64,000 nt of DNA, taken from Streptococcus mitis (GTDB lineage: Bacteria; Bacillota; Bacilli; Lactobacillales; Streptococcaceae). A model generated the notes under the pieces. That model was not told the origin of the DNA, did no database searches, and saw only the letters and a list, made by a program, of their open reading frames with translations. The position numbers were made by a program, and so were the translations under genes. The DNA lies in contig NZ_CP067992.1 of NCBI RefSeq assembly GCF_016658865.1, forward strand, positions 515,001-579,000, read 5' to 3'. Positions 61,601-64,000 of the stretch are shown here, piece by piece (the first letter of the stretch is position 1; each line of letters opens with the position of its first letter).

Positions 61601-61682
61601 TAAACTTAAGAGAGCAGTCTTTAAAGCCTACCTAGATCAAACAAATGATTTTAGAACCTCTATTTTTGCAAATAAAAAGTAA
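55632..61682 (+). CDS. zmpB: ZmpB-type zinc metalloprotease (peptidase M26)
   Basis: A 2016-residue surface protease. It has a YSIRK-like signal (HRFSLRKLAIGLVSAS), an N-terminal sorting motif LPHTG at 96-100 with a helix and KKGKKK, a G5 domain (about 265-350), a PEYKG repeat region (about 372-714) and a C-terminal M26 catalytic domain with HEMTH at 1657-1661 and Glu1681 in LGPEFF. LPxTG near the N-terminus is a hallmark of the streptococcal IgA1 protease/Zmp family. The catalytic part resembles pneumococcal ZmpB more than the IgA1 protease, so the substrate is unknown. GAGAGGAT lies before the ATG. Confidence 0.88.
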   Translation: MKKFFGEKQHRFSLRKLAIGLVSASISSLFFVSIASSGTVFAQENVSVHYKYVTDTELSKQEKDLIVKDFPNIAEDSESTYYLVYRMDEKAQLGQLPHTGEHSNLVTVLSGGALASIGLLIFAVSRKKGKKKALLKVVLITGMGSGLVSSVQAIENQLLLQYNQEYQLSQGDSLPLPRVLSGYTYLGYIKQDKKINQLETVARDQKLDDTVHPHFQSNEGGQNVRDERKNPSPTSPADKPIPSQDSPNQKPSGIASVDPHDEVLAGRVNKPELLYKDQEIVTNLDFSEVVQENPDLTEGTIRVKQEGRAGKKIELIRIFTVENQEISREVLSTKVEEALPRIVEKGTKKAVVPSEIPQSARKGEPETQASLPEYKGEQSGAIVAPEKTDKPAYTGTQSGAIVEPEQVAPQPEYKGIQSGAIVEPETADKPSYTGTQSGAVVEPEKVAPQPEYKGTQAGAIVEPETQPSLPEYKGEQSDAIVAPEKTEKPSYTGTQSGAIVEPEKVAPQPEYKGTQSGAIVEPETQPSLPEYKGEQSDAIVAPEKTEKPAYTGTQSGAIVEPEKVAPQPEYKGTQSGAIVEPETQPSLPEYKGEQSDAIVAPEKTEKPAYTGTQSGAIVEPEKVAPQPEYKGTQSGAIVEPETQPSLPEYKGEQSGAVVASETNEKPEYTGIQSGAIVEPEQVPSKPSYTGTQSGAIVEPEQIAPLPEYTGNIEQAKPENPAEKPKEKDPEKTLELRNVSDLELYSQTNGTYKQHVSLDSVPSNPDTYFVKVKSSSFKDVYLPVASITAEIKNGQSVYKIIAKAEKLQQELENKYVDNFTFYLAKKATEETTTFTSFSNLVKAINKNLSGTYHLAASLNANEVELGPDDKFYIKGTFTGQLIGEKDGKHYAIYNLRKPLFESLRGATVEKLSLKNVSISGKDDIGSLANEATDNTKIKQVHVDGVLAGERGIGGLLAKADQSSITESSFKGRIVNTYETTAAYNIGGLVGHLTGGRASLTKSKATVAISSNTNSSDQTVGGLAGLVDQDAHIQDSYAEGDINNVKHFGRVAGVAGYLWDRKTNEEQHAGRLTNVLSDVNVTNGNAITGYHYNEMKVANTFSNKANRVYNVTLVREEVVSKESFVERGTILDASEVTNKKAEINPLTPPTVEPLSTSGSKESDFSKVKHYQAQRALAYKNIEKLLPFYNKATIVKYGNLVNENSLLYQKELLSAVMMKDDQVITDIVSNKQTANKLLLHYQDHSSETFQLKYQTDFAKLAEYSLGDTGLLYTPNQFLYNQETIIQQVLPELKKVNYHSDAIRNTLGISPKVKLTELYLEEQFGKTKEHLEESLRKLLSADAGLVENNQVMTGYIVDKIKRNKEALLLGMSYLERWYNFSYGQVNIKDLVLYHLDFFGKGNASPLDTLIELGKSGFNNLLAKNNVDTYGVSLASHHGTTDLFSTLENYRKVFLPKTSNNDWFKKQTKAFIVEEKSTIAEVKAKQEQAGTKYSIGVYDRITSSTWKYRNMVLPLLTLPERSVFVISTLSSLGFGAYDRYRNSDYKAGDKLNKFVEDNARETAKRQRDHYDYWYRILDNQGREKLYRTILLYDAYKFGDDHTEGKASTIADFENSNPAMQHFFGPVGNKVVHNHHGAYATGDGVYYMSYRMLDKDGAITYTHEMTHDSDQDIYLGGYGRRSGLGPEFFAKGLLQAPDHPNDATITINSILKHSKSDSLEGSRLQVLDPTERFKDASDLQKYVHNMFDLIYLLEYLEGQSIVKKLNVSQKMEALRKIENHYLTDPADGNDVYATNVVKNLTEDEAKKLTSFDSLIDNNILSAREYQAGTYERNGYFTIKLFAPIFSALSSEKGTPGDLMGRRIAYELLAAKGFKDGMVPYISNQYEEIAKQNGQTINLYGKKQGLVTDKLVLEKLFGGQYSSWAAFKKAMYQERVTQFDHLTKVTFKDPTQSWMSNATKTIQGVNELQELMDQAVLQDAEGTRWSDYNPETDSAVHKLKRAVFKAYLDQTNDFRTSIFANKK
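56745..57775 (+). repeat. Tandem repeats in the protease stalk
   Basis: Units of about 20 residues, P-E-Y-[KT]-G-x-Q-S-G-A-I-V-x-P-E, are grouped into a 59-residue super-unit. Three consecutive 177-bp super-units start at 57030, 57207 and 57384, and a further partial one at 57561. They are nearly identical in DNA, so copy number can vary by recombination or slippage. Earlier units (56745-57029) are more divergent. Confidence 0.9.
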
Positions 61683-61692
61683 TGAATTATAG

Positions 61693-61741
61693 AAGTTCCT
61701 AGTCAGGATGAGAGGACTTTACTTCCTGACTGTCAGAACTT
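61693..61741 (+). repeat. Inverted repeat after the metalloprotease gene
   Basis: AAGTTC and AGTCAGGA pair with TCCTGACT and GAACTT around a 15-base loop. There is no clear T run after it (GTCGATTTT), so it may be a weak terminator. Confidence 0.5.
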
Positions 61742-61834
61742 GTCGATTTTAACTAGCTTTTTTGTGAAAAATTGTGTAAAATAGAATAGATAAACGAGGG
61801 GAAACCTCGGAAAATTTAAAGGAGAATCCATCTA

Positions 61835-62527
61835 ATGGTAAAATTGGTTTTTGCTCGCCACGGTGAGTCTGAATGGAACAAAGCTAACCTTTTCACTGGT
61901 TGGGCTGATGTTGATTTGTCTGAAAAAGGTACACAACAAGCGATTGACGCTGGTAAATTGATCAAAGAAGCTGGTATCGAATTTGACCAAGCTTACACTT
62001 CAGTATTGAAACGTGCTATCAAAACAACTAACTTAGCTCTTGAAGCTTCTGACCAATTGTGGGTTCCAGTTGAAAAATCATGGCGTTTGAACGAACGTCA
62101 CTACGGTGGTTTGACTGGTAAAAACAAAGCTGAAGCTGCTGAACAATTTGGTGATGAGCAAGTTCACATCTGGCGTCGTTCATACGATGTATTGCCTCCA
62201 AACATGGATCGTGATGATGAGCATTCAGCTCACACTGACCGTCGTTACGCTTCACTTGACGACTCAGTTATTCCAGATGCTGAAAACTTGAAAGTGACTT
62301 TGGAACGTGCCCTACCATTCTGGGAAGATAAAATCGCTCCAGCACTTAAAGATGGTAAAAACGTATTCGTAGGAGCTCACGGTAACTCAATCCGTGCCCT
62401 TGTAAAACACATCAAAGGTTTGTCAGATGACGAAATCATGGACGTGGAAATCCCTAACTTCCCACCATTGGTATTCGAATTTGACGAAAAATTGAACGTC
62501 GTTTCTGAATACTACCTTGGAAAATAA
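61835..62527 (+). CDS. gpmA: 2,3-bisphosphoglycerate-dependent phosphoglycerate mutase
   Basis: A 230-residue glycolytic enzyme interconverting 3- and 2-phosphoglycerate. The phosphohistidine is in [10 protein letters not shown] near 7-16, and RHYGGLTG and [13 protein letters not shown] follow. Codon use is strongly biased, as for highly expressed genes. AAAGGAG precedes the ATG. It is a single-gene unit closed by a terminator. Confidence 0.97.
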   Translation: MVKLVFARHGESEWNKANLFTGWADVDLSEKGTQQAIDAGKLIKEAGIEFDQAYTSVLKRAIKTTNLALEASDQLWVPVEKSWRLNERHYGGLTGKNKAEAAEQFGDEQVHIWRRSYDVLPPNMDRDDEHSAHTDRRYASLDDSVIPDAENLKVTLERALPFWEDKIAPALKDGKNVFVGAHGNSIRALVKHIKGLSDDEIMDVEIPNFPPLVFEFDEKLNVVSEYYLGK

Positions 62528-62532
62528 TTTGT

Positions 62533-62569
62533 AAAAAGAAAGCCTAGGAATACCTAGGTTTTTCTTTTT
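62533..62569 (+). terminator. Terminator of gpmA
   Basis: AAGAAAGCCTAGG-AATA-CCTAGGTTTTTCTTTTT. Confidence 0.9.
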
Positions 62570-62599
62570 ATTCTAGTATCCAACTCTTCGAAAAAGCGT

Positions 62600-62605
62600 T
62601 ATAAT
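62600..62605 (+). promoter_or_regulatory. -10 box upstream of the ABC transporter
   Basis: TATAAT with a poor -35 (TATCCA at 62577-62582, 17 bp spacer). Start near 62612. Confidence 0.45.
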
Positions 62606-62641
62606 GATATTAAGAAGTAGTTAAAGAAAGTGAGGTTGATG

Positions 62642-63343
62642 ATGGCTTATATTGAGATGAAACACTGTTACAAGCGTTATCAGGTTGGGGACACGGAGAT
62701 TGTGGCCAATCGCGATGTGAATTTTGAGATTGAAAAGGGTGAATTGGTGATCATTCTAGGTGCATCTGGTGCAGGCAAGTCAACGGTTCTTAACCTTCTT
62801 GGGGGAATGGATACCAATGACGAGGGGGAAATCTGGATTGATGGTGCCAATATTGCAGACTATAGTTCCCATCAGAGAACCAATTACCGCCGCAATAATG
62901 TAGGCTTTGTTTTTCAGTTTTATAATCTAGTTTCCAACCTAACAGCTAAGGAAAATGTGGAGTTGGCCTCAGAAATTGTGACAGATGCCTTGAATCCTGA
63001 ACAAGTCTTGACAGATGTAGGTCTGGCTCATCGCCTCAATAACTTTCCAGCCCAGCTTTCTGGAGGGGAGCAACAGCGAGTCTCCATTGCACGCGCTGTA
63101 GCCAAAAATCCAAAAATCCTCCTTTGTGATGAACCAACTGGAGCCTTGGATTATCAGACAGGCAAGCAGGTTTTGAAGATTCTCCAAGACATGTCTCGTC
63201 AAAAGGGAGCGACGGTGATTATCGTAACTCATAATAGCACGCTAGCTCCTATCGCAGATCGGGTGATTCACATGCGTGATGCCACTGTTATGAGAGTAAC
63301 AATCAATGAGAATCCACAGGCTATCGATACATTGGAGTATTAG
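62642..63343 (+). CDS. MacB/LolD-type ABC transporter ATP-binding protein
   Basis: A 233-residue ATPase with Walker [10 protein letters not shown] near 43-51, signature [14 protein letters not shown], Walker [12 protein letters not shown] and switch histidine in VTHN. The EPTGALD form is typical of ATPases paired with FtsX-like permeases. The ATG at 62642 fits GAGG upstream and the family start [13 protein letters not shown]. The permease gene starts one base after its stop. Such pairs act as efflux or envelope-stress transporters. Confidence 0.9.
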   Translation: MAYIEMKHCYKRYQVGDTEIVANRDVNFEIEKGELVIILGASGAGKSTVLNLLGGMDTNDEGEIWIDGANIADYSSHQRTNYRRNNVGFVFQFYNLVSNLTAKENVELASEIVTDALNPEQVLTDVGLAHRLNNFPAQLSGGEQQRVSIARAVAKNPKILLCDEPTGALDYQTGKQVLKILQDMSRQKGATVIIVTHNSTLAPIADRVIHMRDATVMRVTINENPQAIDTLEY

Positions 63344-63344
63344 C

Positions 63345-64000
63345 ATGAAAAAAACATACCGAAAAGACTTGCTCCAGTCGGTGACTGCTTCCAAGGGACG
63401 CTTTTTGTCTATCTTGACCTTGATGATGCTGGGGTCTTTAGCCCTAGTAGGTCTCAAAGTGACTAGCCCAAATATGGAACGAACGGCTGAGGATTATCTT
63501 CGTAAATCAAATACCTTGGATCTGGCAGTGATAGCTGATTATGGCTTGGACAAAGAAGATCAGGATGAACTAAATACCCTTCACGGAGCAAGTGTTGAGT
63601 TTGGCTATATGGCAGACCTAACCGTTGAAAATAGTGAAGAAGCGGTTCGACTTTATTCTAAGCCAGAGGGAATTTCAACTTTTCAAGTGACAGAAGGGCG
63701 ACTTCCAGAGGCTGATGGGGAAATTTCCTTGGCAGATTTCTGGAGAGACCGCTATCAGATTGGGCAGACTATCACCTTTAGCAAGAAAGAAGAAGGGAAG
63801 ACCGTCATAAAATCCCAATCTTTCATAATTACTGGATTTGTTCAGTCGGGTGAGATACTTTCTCAAGAAGACTTGGGAGGGGCTAGTAGTGGAAATGGAA
63901 GCTTGGCTGGCTATGGAGTGATTTTACCCAGTCAGTTTGACTCAGATGTTTATAGCATTGCGCGTGTGCGCTATGATGATTTAAAAAATTTGGATGCTTT
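63345..64000 (+). CDS. FtsX-like ABC transporter permease, 5' part
   Basis: Begins at ATG 63345 and stays open to the window end (218 codons visible). The N-terminus MKKTYRKDLLQSVTASKGRF is followed by one membrane helix (about 21-40, SILTLMMLGSLALVGLKV) and then a large extracellular domain, the layout of FtsX-like permeases. It partners with the ATPase just upstream. The rest of the gene is outside the window. Confidence 0.85.
   Translation, partial: MKKTYRKDLLQSVTASKGRFLSILTLMMLGSLALVGLKVTSPNMERTAEDYLRKSNTLDLAVIADYGLDKEDQDELNTLHGASVEFGYMADLTVENSEEAVRLYSKPEGISTFQVTEGRLPEADGEISLADFWRDRYQIGQTITFSKKEEGKTVIKSQSFIITGFVQSGEILSQEDLGGASSGNGSLAGYGVILPSQFDSDVYSIARVRYDDLKNLDA

Overview
The window looks like a chromosome segment of a mitis-group Streptococcus (S. 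mitis, S. pseudopneumoniae or a close relative of S. pneumoniae). Three things point there: gene order and protein sequence closely resemble what I know of the pneumococcal secA-recG-nanA-pbp2B-ddl-ftsZ-ileS-gpmA region; a BOX-type repeat typical of this group is present at 30660-30764; and surface proteins carry YSIRK-like signals with LPxTG sorting motifs. Species cannot be fixed from the window alone. No database search was run; all assignments rest on reading the sequence and knowledge of the families.

Layout. 1-8800: end of a regulator gene, lrgAB, a GntR-controlled ABC transporter, the nrdR-dnaB-dnaI-nitroreductase-der operon, and small membrane proteins, one frameshifted. 8900-17126: secA, two tandem DAHP synthases, acpS-alr-recG. 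17127-18426: a short transcription unit behind four hexamers phased at 11 bp, then an acetyl esterase. 18427-31650: sialic-acid locus (sialidase nanA, epimerase nanE, transporter satABC, YhcH-type anomerase, a DUF624 protein, N-acetylneuraminate lyase, ROK kinase) ending at a convergent RpiR regulator (nanR); a toxin-antitoxin pair sits between kinase and regulator. 31855-34504: pbp2b and recR. 34756-41413: an accessory cassette with two LXG-partner proteins, an LXG polymorphic toxin, six tandem copies or fragments of one putative immunity gene, and two membrane proteins. 41489-51308: ddl, murF, nudix gene, YwaF-like protein, ftsA-ftsZ-ylmE-sepF-ylmG-ylmH-divIVA. 51330-54358: T-box and ileS. 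54359-61682: a small membrane gene, an ISL3-family remnant, a decayed paralogue of the membrane gene, and a 2016-residue ZmpB-type metalloprotease. 61835-64000: gpmA and an ABC transporter cut by the window end.

How the parts work together. NanA releases sialic acid from host glycans, SatABC imports it, the YhcH protein probably equilibrates anomers, and the lyase, kinase and epimerase convert it to GlcNAc-6-P. The nanA, nanE and lyase promoters share one geometry: a palindrome, a related half-site exactly 42 bp downstream, then 29 bp to the -35 box and 17 bp to the -10 box. That is a strong candidate NanR binding architecture. At nanE and the lyase gene the -35 box lies inside a cre site, which suggests catabolite repression by occlusion.

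Most notable: (1) the LXG toxin cassette, where each immunity gene's acidic-tail codons also form the Shine-Dalgarno sequence of the next copy; (2) the shared nan promoter architecture; (3) the 11-bp hexamer array with its short RNA or 20-codon ORF; (4) a toxin-antitoxin insertion flanked by two divergent copies of the kinase 3' end; (5) a PBP2b with Ala446 and Gly476, changes associated with reduced beta-lactam affinity in pneumococcus.
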